The position numbers were made by a program, and so were the translations under genes. 64,000 nt of DNA from Bdellovibrionales bacterium (GTDB lineage Bacteria > Bdellovibrionota > FAC87 > UBA2466), in NCBI GenBank assembly GCA_005776395.1, contig SXPJ01000026.1, forward strand, positions 1 through 64,000, read 5' to 3'. Under the pieces are notes generated by a model. It worked only from the letters and a program-made list of their open reading frames with translations. It searched no databases and was not told the origin of the DNA. This document shows positions 16,436-25,625 of the stretch, piece by piece. Each line of letters opens with the position of its first letter. Position 1 is the first letter of the stretch.

Positions 16436-16987
16436 ATGGCAAAGATCACACAACTAATGAAATCTAAACCCTACTTTCCTGAGGTGTGGCCTGGAGAACA
16501 TTATAAACTTTTAGGCGCCCTAACGCAGGTGCTTCAACCTAAGTTAGTAATTGAAATAGGAACTGCCTCTGGTTTATCTGCTTTAGCGATTAAAGAAAAC
16601 CTGCCTCAAGAGGGTCGGCTAATCACCTTTGATATCCTACCCTGGAAAAATTTCTGGGATACTGTATTGAAAGACTCTGATTTTAAAGAGGGGAAAATAG
16701 AACAGATTCTTGGTGATCTATCGAAGTCTGAAGTCTTTCAAAAATATCAACATCTGTTCCAAGAGGCTGATTTGATCTTCTCTGACGCTCCAAAAGATGG
16801 ATATTTTGAGCAGCAATTAATGGATCAAATGTTGCAAATAACTTTACCCAAAAAACCATTGTTAGTATTCGATGATATCCGTCTTTGGGAAATGTTATCT
16901 ATTTGGAGAAATATCACTTTTCCTAAGATGGATATTACTTCCTTTGGTCATTGGTCAGGAACTGGCATCGTTGATTGGCAAGGTTAA
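16436..16987 (+). CDS. Class I SAM-dependent methyltransferase, possibly shortened at the N-terminus
   Basis: A 183-residue methyltransferase with motif I LVIEIGTASGLSALAIKENL at about residue 38, the acidic strand GRLITFDILPW, ADLIFSDAPKDG, and LLVFDDIRLWEM, ending FGHWSGTGIVDW. It resembles small-molecule O-methyltransferases of the caffeoyl-CoA type in general layout; the substrate is unknown. The SAM site is complete, so the protein could work, but relatives seem to carry more residues before PYFPEVWPGEHY. An in-frame TGA lies 19 bases upstream and no good ribosome site is present, so the start may be damaged. Confidence 0.6.
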   Translation: MAKITQLMKSKPYFPEVWPGEHYKLLGALTQVLQPKLVIEIGTASGLSALAIKENLPQEGRLITFDILPWKNFWDTVLKDSDFKEGKIEQILGDLSKSEVFQKYQHLFQEADLIFSDAPKDGYFEQQLMDQMLQITLPKKPLLVFDDIRLWEMLSIWRNITFPKMDITSFGHWSGTGIVDWQG

Positions 16988-17281
16988 AGAGTGGTACTTC
17001 ACATCTGAATCCGGAATCTCTTGTTTTAATTTCTTCTTTGATTTTAAAGACTTAAAAATCCATGCCTAAAACCCTCCTTTTTAGAGTTTTTACATCTAGA
17101 CTATGCGCGTCATCACGTGTATAAAGCTCCTCACAGGTTAAGCCCAAACAAATAAAAAAATCGAATAAACAGAAGGCTAATAGTTGCGATAGCTAAAAGC
17201 TTTCTCTCTAAGAACACAGGCTCTTAAAACACAAAAGTAGCAATATTTTTGTCGAAAAAAGGGCCCCAGTAGAAGGAAAAA

Positions 17282-19048
17282 ATGAACCCTAAATTTAAAT
17301 TGATGATAATGGGAATCTTTTTTACTCTGACCATGGTTTCAGCAAAAGAGAACCTCATGGAAGTCCTTAATAGTGACGGAGATCTTGTGGCCTCTTCAGA
17401 TTCCCTTACACCTATTTCTTCTTCATCTCCAAAACTTTGTGCAGCAATCAGAGGTAATGGTGCCCATCTCATGGCTCACTTTGGAGGGCTAGCTTCCATC
17501 GTTGAAAACTTTGGTATTGTTGATGGAGCCTCAGGTGGGAGTTCTGCTTCGATCTCTATTTTCCTTTATGAAAGCATGTTTGCAAATCCCCTGCTTTGGA
17601 AGTGTGGAGATAGGCAGTGTACTGAAAAAGAGGTGCAGCCTCGTCTGGCTTTGATGTTGAAATCAATGATGGGCGGAGTGGCTGCCGTTATCGATTTAGC
17701 TGGAGGTCAAGAGGTGATTGAAGGGTTCGGGAAAATCGATGCCTCTTCTACCCAAATGGGGGAAATGCTAGAGTATCTTAAAGATGGATTTGATAATCCT
17801 GGCCGAGGTCCTTTACGTCGACGACTTGTCGAACGCATTGCAAACCGAATCATGAATGAAAAATTATCTAAGTTTGAAGCAAGTACTTTGGGTCGACTCA
17901 TTAATCAAAAACACAAAGATTCTTTAAAGGATTACGGATTACACCTCCCCCCTTATCGTCGATGGGAAATTTTACTAGCAACTCAAGGGCTTGATTTTAA
18001 CACTGATAATATCTCTCTGGTTTTTCGTGAAGGTTTATTAAGTTATCCTACTCTAATTAATATCATTGGACGAATTGGAGATTTTTACGCAAATCGTGGC
18101 CCTATCGATCCAAAATTTTGGGAAACCATGCTTTCTAACGATTGCCTAGAAGCTGCAAAACAAAAAACATGGGAAGAGATGATAACCTCTACAACAGGCA
18201 AGGCGTGTGAAAGAGAATTTACTGAAGCTTTCATTAACTATACTCAAACCACTTTCCAAACGGGTTATGAAAGTTCTCGACTAGAAGATCCTGTGGGTTT
18301 CCATTTAAATTCTTTGATTTCAGATTCTGTTATTATCGGTGAAGGGGTCACTAAATATAATCAAGCTTACCTCGAGTATCGCAACTTAATTGATAATGGA
18401 CCTAGCTATGCAAATTTTGAAACTGACTATCCTAAATTTAGAGCTGCCGTAGGGGAGATTCCATTTGAACTGGATTTTCTAAAAGAGGTTCGTTTTGGAT
18501 ATTGGGGTCGCAAGTCAGAATTAAAACAGGTTGAAGAAGCCACCTCTCTTAGAAAAGATGATATGAAGTCTTCTTTATTTATGAGCCTTGGCACTCGTTC
18601 TTGGGAATATGTTTTACTAAGATCCCCAGCTGAACCTGGGCTTTCAAATTTAGTGCCTATGGGAGATGAAATGTACTCCAGCGGCGGCTGGAGCGATTTG
18701 CATCCCATTCCCGTTTTAGAAGATATTGGATGTGAAAAAGTAGTCTACATTTCAAGAACTGATTTAATCGACAGCGAATACGGGCAAGGAATTACCCGCT
18801 TATTTAATATCCCAGAGGAAGTGAGTCACAAGCTGTACGATATCAATAATCCAGAAAGCTCTTCTTCCAAAGCCTTAAAAGCTGCGGATGCAGTCATCTG
18901 CTCTGACTGGAATAGTTTCTCTGCAGTCCAATTTAAAAGCCATTTTGAAGACTCTTATAATGCTCCAGTGGCAACACAAGATTCTGAATTTAAATCAAAA
19001 AGTAAAACTCTTTTGGCAGATCCACTTCCTGGTTGTGTCGTGTATTAA
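17282..19048 (+). CDS. Exported patatin-like phospholipase
   Basis: A 588-residue protein with a signal peptide (KLMIMGIFFTLTMVSA). The patatin nucleophile elbow is visible as DGASGGSSAS (GxSxG) at about residue 80, preceded by an oxyanion-type AAIRGNGAHLMAHFGGLA. The catalytic Asp expected in a DG[GA] motif is less clear; SSGGWSDLHPIPVL near residue 465 is the best candidate region. The long insertion between the Ser and Asp regions is larger than in typical bacterial patatins. It would hydrolyse lipid esters outside the cytoplasm. The ATG follows GAAGGA at good spacing. Confidence 0.7.
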   Translation: MNPKFKLMIMGIFFTLTMVSAKENLMEVLNSDGDLVASSDSLTPISSSSPKLCAAIRGNGAHLMAHFGGLASIVENFGIVDGASGGSSASISIFLYESMFANPLLWKCGDRQCTEKEVQPRLALMLKSMMGGVAAVIDLAGGQEVIEGFGKIDASSTQMGEMLEYLKDGFDNPGRGPLRRRLVERIANRIMNEKLSKFEASTLGRLINQKHKDSLKDYGLHLPPYRRWEILLATQGLDFNTDNISLVFREGLLSYPTLINIIGRIGDFYANRGPIDPKFWETMLSNDCLEAAKQKTWEEMITSTTGKACEREFTEAFINYTQTTFQTGYESSRLEDPVGFHLNSLISDSVIIGEGVTKYNQAYLEYRNLIDNGPSYANFETDYPKFRAAVGEIPFELDFLKEVRFGYWGRKSELKQVEEATSLRKDDMKSSLFMSLGTRSWEYVLLRSPAEPGLSNLVPMGDEMYSSGGWSDLHPIPVLEDIGCEKVVYISRTDLIDSEYGQGITRLFNIPEEVSHKLYDINNPESSSSKALKAADAVICSDWNSFSAVQFKSHFEDSYNAPVATQDSEFKSKSKTLLADPLPGCVVY

Positions 19049-19140
19049 AAAACCCTAAAAAAAGTCAGCTATTCTCGGTGAATAAATTTTGAGACCAATT
19101 AAAGAACACTAGAAAAACTTTTTCGCAAAGTCTCGATGTG

Positions 19141-19294
19141 CCATTGGGGTGATTTTATGAGGGTTCATTCAAGAATTTGGATATGAAAGTGGAGCGTACA
19201 GCGACTTTCCTTGGAGCTGGCAGCACCACTTTCATATCCAAATTCTTGAATGACTCCGCTTTTTATCATGTACTGTGGCTCACCGAGAATCGCT
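19141..19294 (+). repeat. 154-bp hairpin repeat, copy 1 (upstream of alsS-like gene)
   Basis: Begins CCATTGGGGTGATTTTATG and ends TCACCGAGAATCGCT. It contains a perfect 28-base inverted repeat (19165-19192 with 19226-19253) around a 33-base loop. The loop reads AGCGTACAGCGACTTTCC and onward. A second full copy of the same length is at 46366-46519, and a partial one at 45830-45885. The outer TTCTCGGTGA at about 19073 also pairs with TCACCGAGAA. It lies 80 bases before the acetolactate synthase ATG. The rest of the 19049-19374 gap shows nothing else. Confidence 0.85.
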
Positions 19295-19374
19295 AAAAAA
19301 AAGTGAAGAAAGTTGGTCGTTTTACAATTCTGAAGTACTATTAATAAAAATAAAACTTCAGGAGTTAAACCCTC

Positions 19375-21021
19375 ATGACCGCAGCTGAACTATTTGTTTC
19401 TTGTCTTGAACGAGAAGGTGTTACTACTATTTTTGGGGTTCCCGGAGAAGAAAATGCCCATCTCATGATGGCACTTGAAAAATCTTCAATAAAATTTGTT
19501 CTTACGCGCCATGAGCAAGGGGCTGCATTTATGGCTGATGCCTACGGCCGACTCACTGGTGAAGCGGGTGTGTGCCTTGCAACATTAGGCCCTGGAGCAA
19601 CTAATCTTGTCACAGGAGTTGCCGATGGAAATATGGATCGTGCTCCTATGGTAGTGATTACGGCTCAAGCCGGAATGCAACGCCAACACAAGGAAAGTCA
19701 TCAGCACATGGACGTAGTGGCCATGTTTAAGCCCATCACAAAGTGGGCCGCTACGGTAGTTCATCCAGATAATATTCCAGAAGTCGTACGAAAAGCATTT
19801 AAGCTAGCCACGACTGAAAAACCCGGGGCCTGTCATATTGAGTTGCCTGAAGACATCATGAAGTTATCTAGTGAAAAACTGCCAATTTCGCCGGAGCGAT
19901 TACGTCGTCCCGTAGCCGATAATAAGATCATTGATAAAGCGATGGCTCTTATTCTAAATGCTAAACGTCCGATTATCTTAGCGGGTAACGGTGCTATTCG
20001 CAAAAGAGCTAGTAAACAATTACAAGCTTTTGCATCTCAAACGGGCATAGGTGTAATCAGCACGTTTATGGGAAAAGGGGCTGTTCCTCGCAGTACGGAC
20101 CAATGTCTTTATACAGTGGGATTACAAGCGAAAGATATTGTGAATTGTGCCATAGATGCATCGGATCTGGTAATCTGTATTGGTTATGATTTAGTTGAAT
20201 ACCATCCCTGGCTTTGGAATTCCAAAGGTGACAAACAAATTATTCATGTGGATTTTTTACCTGCTGAAATTGATGCTCATTATCTTGCGCAAGTGGAAAT
20301 TGTCGGTGATATCGCTTACACACTTTGGATGTTCAATGAACGTATTAAAGGGCAACAACTTAACTATAATTTAAAACAACAACGGGTGGTACGTACCCAA
20401 ATGCTTGAAGAGATTTCTGCGTACAAAAACGATCTCACTGAAGGAACCATTCGTCCACAAAAAGCACTTTGGGACGTTCGTGAAGCACTGGGCCCATCAG
20501 ATATTTTACTAAGTGATGTCGGGGCGCATAAAATGTGGACAGCACGCTATTACGCAGCTGATGAACCTAATACCTGCCTTATTTCTAATGGATTCTGCTC
20601 AATGGGATTTGCATTGCCAGGTGCGATTGCTGCAAAAATGGTTTATCCCGATCGTAAAGTAGTTGCAATTTGTGGGGATGGAGGCTTTTTAATGAACGTA
20701 CAGGAAATGGAAACTGCAAAACGTATGGGAGCAAACATTGTAGTTCTAGTGTGGGAAGATGGTGGATATGGACTCATTAAATGGAAACAAAATAATGAGT
20801 TTGGTAAACACACTGAGTTGAATTTCGAAAATCCTGACTGGGTGAAACTCGCCGATTCTTTTGGATGGGTTGGAATGAGAATTAATAATGCCATCGACTT
20901 AAGACCTGCTCTTGATAAAGCTTTTTCGCTGAATGCCCCTTGTTTAATTAGTATTCCGATTGATTACAGAGAAAATGCTTTATTAACTCAGCGTCTAGGC
21001 AATATTGCGTGTGCTATTTAA
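19375..21021 (+). CDS. Acetolactate synthase large subunit (ThDP enzyme)
   Basis: A 548-residue thiamine-diphosphate enzyme. N-terminal GVTTIFGVPGEEN and RHEQGAAFMADAYGR contain the catalytic Glu; LGPGATNLVTGVADGNMDRA and QRQHKESHQHMDVVAMF follow. The ThDP/metal motif is AICGDGGFLMNVQEMETAKR near residue 430. It condenses pyruvate to 2-acetolactate. The sequence is of the AlsS/single-subunit type and no regulatory ilvN-like subunit is adjacent, which suggests a catabolic enzyme or another ThDP carboligase activity. It is followed 18 bases later by an aldehyde dehydrogenase, so the pair is probably one operon. The 154-bp repeat lies upstream. Confidence 0.85.
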   Translation: MTAAELFVSCLEREGVTTIFGVPGEENAHLMMALEKSSIKFVLTRHEQGAAFMADAYGRLTGEAGVCLATLGPGATNLVTGVADGNMDRAPMVVITAQAGMQRQHKESHQHMDVVAMFKPITKWAATVVHPDNIPEVVRKAFKLATTEKPGACHIELPEDIMKLSSEKLPISPERLRRPVADNKIIDKAMALILNAKRPIILAGNGAIRKRASKQLQAFASQTGIGVISTFMGKGAVPRSTDQCLYTVGLQAKDIVNCAIDASDLVICIGYDLVEYHPWLWNSKGDKQIIHVDFLPAEIDAHYLAQVEIVGDIAYTLWMFNERIKGQQLNYNLKQQRVVRTQMLEEISAYKNDLTEGTIRPQKALWDVREALGPSDILLSDVGAHKMWTARYYAADEPNTCLISNGFCSMGFALPGAIAAKMVYPDRKVVAICGDGGFLMNVQEMETAKRMGANIVVLVWEDGGYGLIKWKQNNEFGKHTELNFENPDWVKLADSFGWVGMRINNAIDLRPALDKAFSLNAPCLISIPIDYRENALLTQRLGNIACAI

Positions 21022-21039
21022 TCTCTTTAGAGGTGAATC

Positions 21040-22470
21040 TTGTTAAAAACGAAATATCCTTATTATTTAGCAAATAAGCCCCATCAACCCAATTTTGATC
21101 TTGAGGTCACTGATAAGTTTACTGGGGAAGTTGCAACAAGAGTGGCAATGGCAGATGCCAAAGCTATTGATCTTGCGATTTCAAAAAGTGTAGAAGCTGT
21201 TGAGCCCATGAGAAAAATGCCAGCTTACAGTCGACAAAATGTATTAAATCACTGTGCCAACCGCTTTAAAGAGCGAGAAGAGGAACTTGCTTATAGTCTG
21301 TGTGTAGAAGCGGGCAAACCCATAAAAGACAGTCGAGGAGAGGTTAGTCGTTTAATAGATACCTTTCGAATTGCAGCTGAAGAATCGGTAAGAGTATTGG
21401 GGGAAGTGATGCCACTTGATATTTCTCCGAGAGCCAAAAACTATACTGGGATGTGGAAGAGAGTTCCTATTGGGCCTTGTTCTTTTATTTCACCGTTTAA
21501 TTTCCCTTTAAATCTTGCAGCTCATAAAATAGCCCCTGCGATTGCAGCAGGTTGTCCATTTGTTTTAAAGCCCGCAAGCAAAACTCCACTTGGCGCTTTG
21601 ATTATTGGAGAGGTGCTTGCTGAGACCGAGTTGCCTGTTGGGGCTTTTTCGATCTTACCGTGTCATCGTGAAGGGGCCGATTTATTTACTACCGATGAAA
21701 GGTTCAAACTTTTAAGTTTTACTGGCTCTCCTTCGGTCGGATGGGATTTAAAAAAACGAGCAGGCAAAAAGAAGGTCATTTTAGAATTAGGTGGAAATGC
21801 CCCAGTCATCATTGATGAAGATGCCGATCTTGAAGATGCAGTACAACGAATAGTGTTTGGAGCTTTTTATCAATCGGGTCAAAGTTGCATTAGTGTACAG
21901 CGAGTTTTGGTGCATGAAAAAATCTATAATACTTTTCGCGATAAACTCATAATAGAAACCAAAAAATTAAAAATGGGGAACCCAAAAGAAGAATCTACTT
22001 TTATTGGACCGATGATTTCAGAACAGGAAGCCATTCGACTTGAAGGCTGGATTAATTCTGCTGTTAAAAATGGGGCCCGTCTTTTGTGTGGAGGAAAACG
22101 TCAAGGGGTGATGTTAGAAGCTACATTACTAGAGAATGTTTCTCGAATAGAGAAAGTTTGTACGGAGGAAGCCTTCGGTCCTGTAGCTCTCTTGATTCCC
22201 TTTTCAAATTTTGATGAGGCATTGAAAGAGGCTAATCAAAGTCAGTTTGGATTGCAGGCCGGAATTTTCACTAGAGATCTTTATAAATCGATGAAGGCAT
22301 GGAACGAATTAGAAGTGGGTGGGGTTGTGATTGGAGATGTGCCTTCATGGAGAGTAGATAATATGCCTTATGGTGGAGTTAAAGAAAGTGGCTTAGGGAG
22401 AGAAGGCATTCGTTTTGCCATGGAAGACATGACCGAAATTCGTATGCTTGTAGTCAGAACAAAAGATTAA
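21040..22470 (+). CDS. NAD(P)-dependent aldehyde dehydrogenase
   Basis: A 476-residue ALDH-superfamily protein. Key elements are GPCSFISPFNFPLNLAAHKI, the coenzyme loop SFTGSPSVGWDLKKRAG, the catalytic Glu in ILELGGNAPVII and the catalytic Cys in FYQSGQSCISVQRVL, with EEAFGPVALLIPF and MPYGGVKESGLGREG near the end. It resembles lactaldehyde, phosphonoacetaldehyde or succinate-semialdehyde dehydrogenases; the substrate cannot be fixed from sequence. It starts at TTG after AGAGGTGA. Its tight link to the acetolactate synthase suggests a shared pathway acting on a small aldehyde. Confidence 0.87.
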   Translation: MLKTKYPYYLANKPHQPNFDLEVTDKFTGEVATRVAMADAKAIDLAISKSVEAVEPMRKMPAYSRQNVLNHCANRFKEREEELAYSLCVEAGKPIKDSRGEVSRLIDTFRIAAEESVRVLGEVMPLDISPRAKNYTGMWKRVPIGPCSFISPFNFPLNLAAHKIAPAIAAGCPFVLKPASKTPLGALIIGEVLAETELPVGAFSILPCHREGADLFTTDERFKLLSFTGSPSVGWDLKKRAGKKKVILELGGNAPVIIDEDADLEDAVQRIVFGAFYQSGQSCISVQRVLVHEKIYNTFRDKLIIETKKLKMGNPKEESTFIGPMISEQEAIRLEGWINSAVKNGARLLCGGKRQGVMLEATLLENVSRIEKVCTEEAFGPVALLIPFSNFDEALKEANQSQFGLQAGIFTRDLYKSMKAWNELEVGGVVIGDVPSWRVDNMPYGGVKESGLGREGIRFAMEDMTEIRMLVVRTKD

Positions 22471-22679
22471 TAGATTCACTTCTTAGATTAATCACACTCT
22501 CGCTTCCTGCGCTCTTATAGAAAGCCAAGTATTCTATTGGAATATAGACACTTGAGCGACCTTCATTGTCACTCTCCTAGTTTTTTCCCATAAAAACATT
22601 CTCTTGAACCTGGAATCTATTTTGCAAATTCTGGGAGCCAGTGTGGAATCAAAGAATACATAAGTTAAGTGGGGAATTG

Positions 22680-23885
22680 ATGGTACGCTCTAGTTTATTT
22701 TCACTTTTAGCCGGTATTGCGCTACTACCCTCTGGAATTCATGCTGAAACTCATTCTGAAGCTCAAAGTACAAATTCAAGGGCTATCCCGATTCACACAA
22801 GAGCTGTGGCACCGTTAGCAACCCCCTCTGGAATTCAATTTACTTGTTCGGCCGAGCAAATAAAAGAGTTAGAAAAAGATTTTGAAAAATTATTCCTTGA
22901 TTATGGTTGGATAAGGCCTTTTCCTTCTTCCTTAGCTAAAATCAGGTTATCTTCAGATAATAAACAACTCTATTTAAACCTAAACACTCCAGTATCCGAT
23001 ACCGACACTTTAAGTCTACACAGCCGTCCCGAATTCATGATCACACCTGAAATTGATTCCTTTGTCGATCGAGCCGGAATTAAACACGATTACAAAGTTG
23101 CAAGCCAACAAGAAATTATAACCTCCATGTTACAGAATGGTCGTCTTTTCAAGTTTGATAAAACATTCTGCACCTTTGATAAATTCATGGAGCATGTAAG
23201 GATTCGAAAAAACATTATCAAATGGGGAATCCGCGCGATGTGGAAATTTCCGGAAGGAGAAACCCAGTACAATAAAAAACTATGGGCTCATGGCTGGAAA
23301 CTTCAACCTGGAGTTAAAAGTAGTGAAGCTATTTCCGATGCCTTTACTGGAAAGGTTAATTATGAAATCGGCTGCACCAAAGCCTGCCAAAAAATCATGG
23401 CACAAGGAATTCTAGACTTTTACAAAAATGTTAAAAAAGATTCAAAAATGATCGATTATTTAGATGGAATTACAGCTCCTACTCCTCTTGATACGATGGA
23501 AATGACCGTTCACGGTACCTCCATAATAGATAGGGTCCAAGAAGGAACCTTAGTTGATCGGCACTTTAAAGTTCCCTCTAATCATTGGGTTCCTGGTGAT
23601 TGGGGATGGATAAAAAATCCTGATGAAGAATCAGCCGAAGAGAATGGACTAGAAGGCTGTAATATCGTATACATTGGACGCGGTTTATTTGTAGTTTATT
23701 ATGAGACCGATCCCGATCGAACCCTAGATGAAGCCCTTGTGAGAGTCTACCAGTGGCGAAAAGACTCCAAGGAAGAGCCCATTACCGATGGACTCAAAAA
23801 AAGGCTAAGAAAAGATCCTAGGGATGCTGGCCTGCTAAGAGATGTTAGGGACTTTCCGAAAAATTTTCACCAGTTTTCCGAATAA
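22680..23885 (+). CDS. Exported protein of unknown function
   Basis: A 401-residue protein with a signal peptide (VRSSLFSLLAGIALLPSGIHA). I recognise no domain. The mature chain has a Lys/Trp-rich central part (MWKFPEGETQYNKKLWAHGW), a Cys pair (GCTKACQKI) and a C-terminal segment GLEGCNIVYIGRGLFVVYYE with DPDRTLDEALVRVYQWR. The last piece and GNWVPGDWGWIKNPD-type residues resemble a papain or transglutaminase-like fold only loosely, so I make no claim. Start: the upstream GTG at 22641 is possible, but ATG at 22680 has GGGG five bases before it and begins the signal peptide. Confidence 0.62.
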   Translation: MVRSSLFSLLAGIALLPSGIHAETHSEAQSTNSRAIPIHTRAVAPLATPSGIQFTCSAEQIKELEKDFEKLFLDYGWIRPFPSSLAKIRLSSDNKQLYLNLNTPVSDTDTLSLHSRPEFMITPEIDSFVDRAGIKHDYKVASQQEIITSMLQNGRLFKFDKTFCTFDKFMEHVRIRKNIIKWGIRAMWKFPEGETQYNKKLWAHGWKLQPGVKSSEAISDAFTGKVNYEIGCTKACQKIMAQGILDFYKNVKKDSKMIDYLDGITAPTPLDTMEMTVHGTSIIDRVQEGTLVDRHFKVPSNHWVPGDWGWIKNPDEESAEENGLEGCNIVYIGRGLFVVYYETDPDRTLDEALVRVYQWRKDSKEEPITDGLKKRLRKDPRDAGLLRDVRDFPKNFHQFSE

Positions 23886-24012
23886 AAAAACTTAAACCCA
23901 CAATAACAAAACCTGTTACACTTAAGAAAATTTCGGAATTCAAATTACTTTTTAGAGAAATATAAATTTCATCTCTCTCATCCAATAGAGAGGTCTAGGA
24001 TTTCAAACCTAA

Positions 24013-25152
24013 ATGAAAGTACTCATACATGCATTAGGTGCTGATATGGGGGGGGCTGTAAGACACCTCACCCATTTTCTTCCGGCACTTGCCAACTTAA
24101 AATCTGAACTTTCTCCGCCCCCTCAATATATTATTTTGCTAAGAAATAAATTAAGAACCCATACCAAGGCTACCCACATTAAGTTTTTTTATCTTCCTAA
24201 CAGTGTAGGATCCTTTTTTTTACTTCGGCTTTTGTTTGATAATATTTTCTTGCCCTTATATCTCAAACTAAAGCGCATTGAGACGGTCATTACGCTGACC
24301 AATTCGGGTCCTCTTTGGGGAATTAAAAATCATATTCTTTTCCAGAGAAATGCACTCTACTTTTCCCAATGGTACTATCAACAATTATCTTTTAAAGACA
24401 AGATTCCCTATCTAACCAGAAAATATTACAGCTATTTATTAATAAAAACCTCGAAAATGACTCTCGTACCAACTCAAGCCATGAAAGAAAGTATCATTCA
24501 AACTTTCCCCTCACTGGCCCCCGATATTTTCACCGTTTTTCCACATGCTCTTGAATTAAAACAAAATGAGGCAAATTCAATTCCAAAAAATTTGATAGAT
24601 CTCTTTCCAAAAAAAACCATAACTTTTCTCTACCCTTCCCACTTAGCCCCGTACAAAGGCTGCGATATTCTGCTTAGAGCACTAGGCAGCTTAAAAAGGG
24701 TTCATAGGGTGCAATTTCAATGTCTTCTAACCTCTTCACTACAGGAATGGCCCAAAGGGAAAGAGCTTATTTTAAACCTCATTCAACAAGAGCAATTACA
24801 AGATGAGGTTAAACTGGTCGGATCGGTCTCTCATTCAGTAATGGCCTATCTCTATAAGAACTCAGATGTAGTCGTTTTCCCATCCCTAGTTGAAAGCTTT
24901 GGCTTCCCCTTGGCTGAAGCCTTGAGCTTCGAAAAACCGGTGGTCGCCGCCAATACCGCTGTAAACCGAGAGATCTGTCAGGGGGGGGCTCTATACTATT
25001 CCCCCTTAAATTCAGAGGCCATGGCCCAGCAACTTAAATCGGTGTTTGCCCCCCTCACCCGAACTAAGCTTATCCAGGAGGGTAAAGCCCAATTTGCCAG
25101 CCGAGATTGGAGCTGGGAAACTTATGTCCGTCAATTTGAAAGGTTAATCTAA
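24013..25152 (+). CDS. GT4-type glycosyltransferase
   Basis: A 379-residue GT-B fold glycosyltransferase. N-terminal VLIHALGADMGGAVRHLTHF is the acceptor-domain glycine loop. The donor domain has TFLYPSHLAPYKGCDILLRA, VKLVGSVSHSVMAYLYKNSD and the family signature FPSLVESFGFPLAEALSFEK, whose ExFGxxxxE residues bind the nucleotide sugar. It would act at the cytoplasmic membrane on a lipid-linked or surface glycan. It is isolated from other polysaccharide genes here; the GT-like protein at 31431 and the short methyltransferases near 16 kb are the only possible companions. Confidence 0.85.
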   Translation: MKVLIHALGADMGGAVRHLTHFLPALANLKSELSPPPQYIILLRNKLRTHTKATHIKFFYLPNSVGSFFLLRLLFDNIFLPLYLKLKRIETVITLTNSGPLWGIKNHILFQRNALYFSQWYYQQLSFKDKIPYLTRKYYSYLLIKTSKMTLVPTQAMKESIIQTFPSLAPDIFTVFPHALELKQNEANSIPKNLIDLFPKKTITFLYPSHLAPYKGCDILLRALGSLKRVHRVQFQCLLTSSLQEWPKGKELILNLIQQEQLQDEVKLVGSVSHSVMAYLYKNSDVVVFPSLVESFGFPLAEALSFEKPVVAANTAVNREICQGGALYYSPLNSEAMAQQLKSVFAPLTRTKLIQEGKAQFASRDWSWETYVRQFERLI

Positions 25153-25209
25153 CTCGCAATTCTTGCTTGATTTTTTTAACCCTAATTTCTGAATATTTTA
25201 ATCTGATGT

Positions 25210-25539
25210 TACGAATTAGCCGTTCAATTTTATCGCTTGGTGCGAATTAAGAAAATTCCAGGACCGTTAAAGGGGCAATTGCAACGAGCGGCTTCAAGTG
25301 TGGTTTTGAACTTGGCTGAAGGTTGGGGGCGAGCCACTCCTGCAGATAGGCGAAGGTTCTTCCAAATCGCTTTTGGAAGTCACAGAGAGATACAGGCCAT
25401 TATTCAACTTGAACCTGATGAATTTAACGAAGAGGAACGAGATACTTCAGCGTCTTCAAACTCATACGCAATTCCGGGTGCCTTGACCGCAACCCGGTAT
25501 GCCGGTTTTGCCGCGATGCCGAAATCAGATATCACCTAG
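25210..25539 (+). pseudogene. Four-helix-bundle (23S rRNA intervening-sequence type) protein, broken
   Basis: The plus frame reads YELAVQFYRLVRIKKIPGPL, then AASSVVLNLAEGWGRATPAD and RFFQIAFGSHREIQAIIQLE, which is the four-helix-bundle protein family found in rRNA intervening sequences and as free genes. An in-frame TGA precedes the first helix, so the initiation region is lost. After QAIIQLE the sequence departs from the family and becomes unlike a fourth helix, indicating a frameshift or replacement. The remaining GTG at 25237 would remove most of helix 1. I read it as a decayed gene. Confidence 0.6.
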
Positions 25540-25625
25540 GAATAAGCTTTGCGACCAATAAATCTCCAATATAAAAAAAATCTAGGCATACTTTTCTCCG
25601 ACACAAAGTGTACAATTACTGAATT

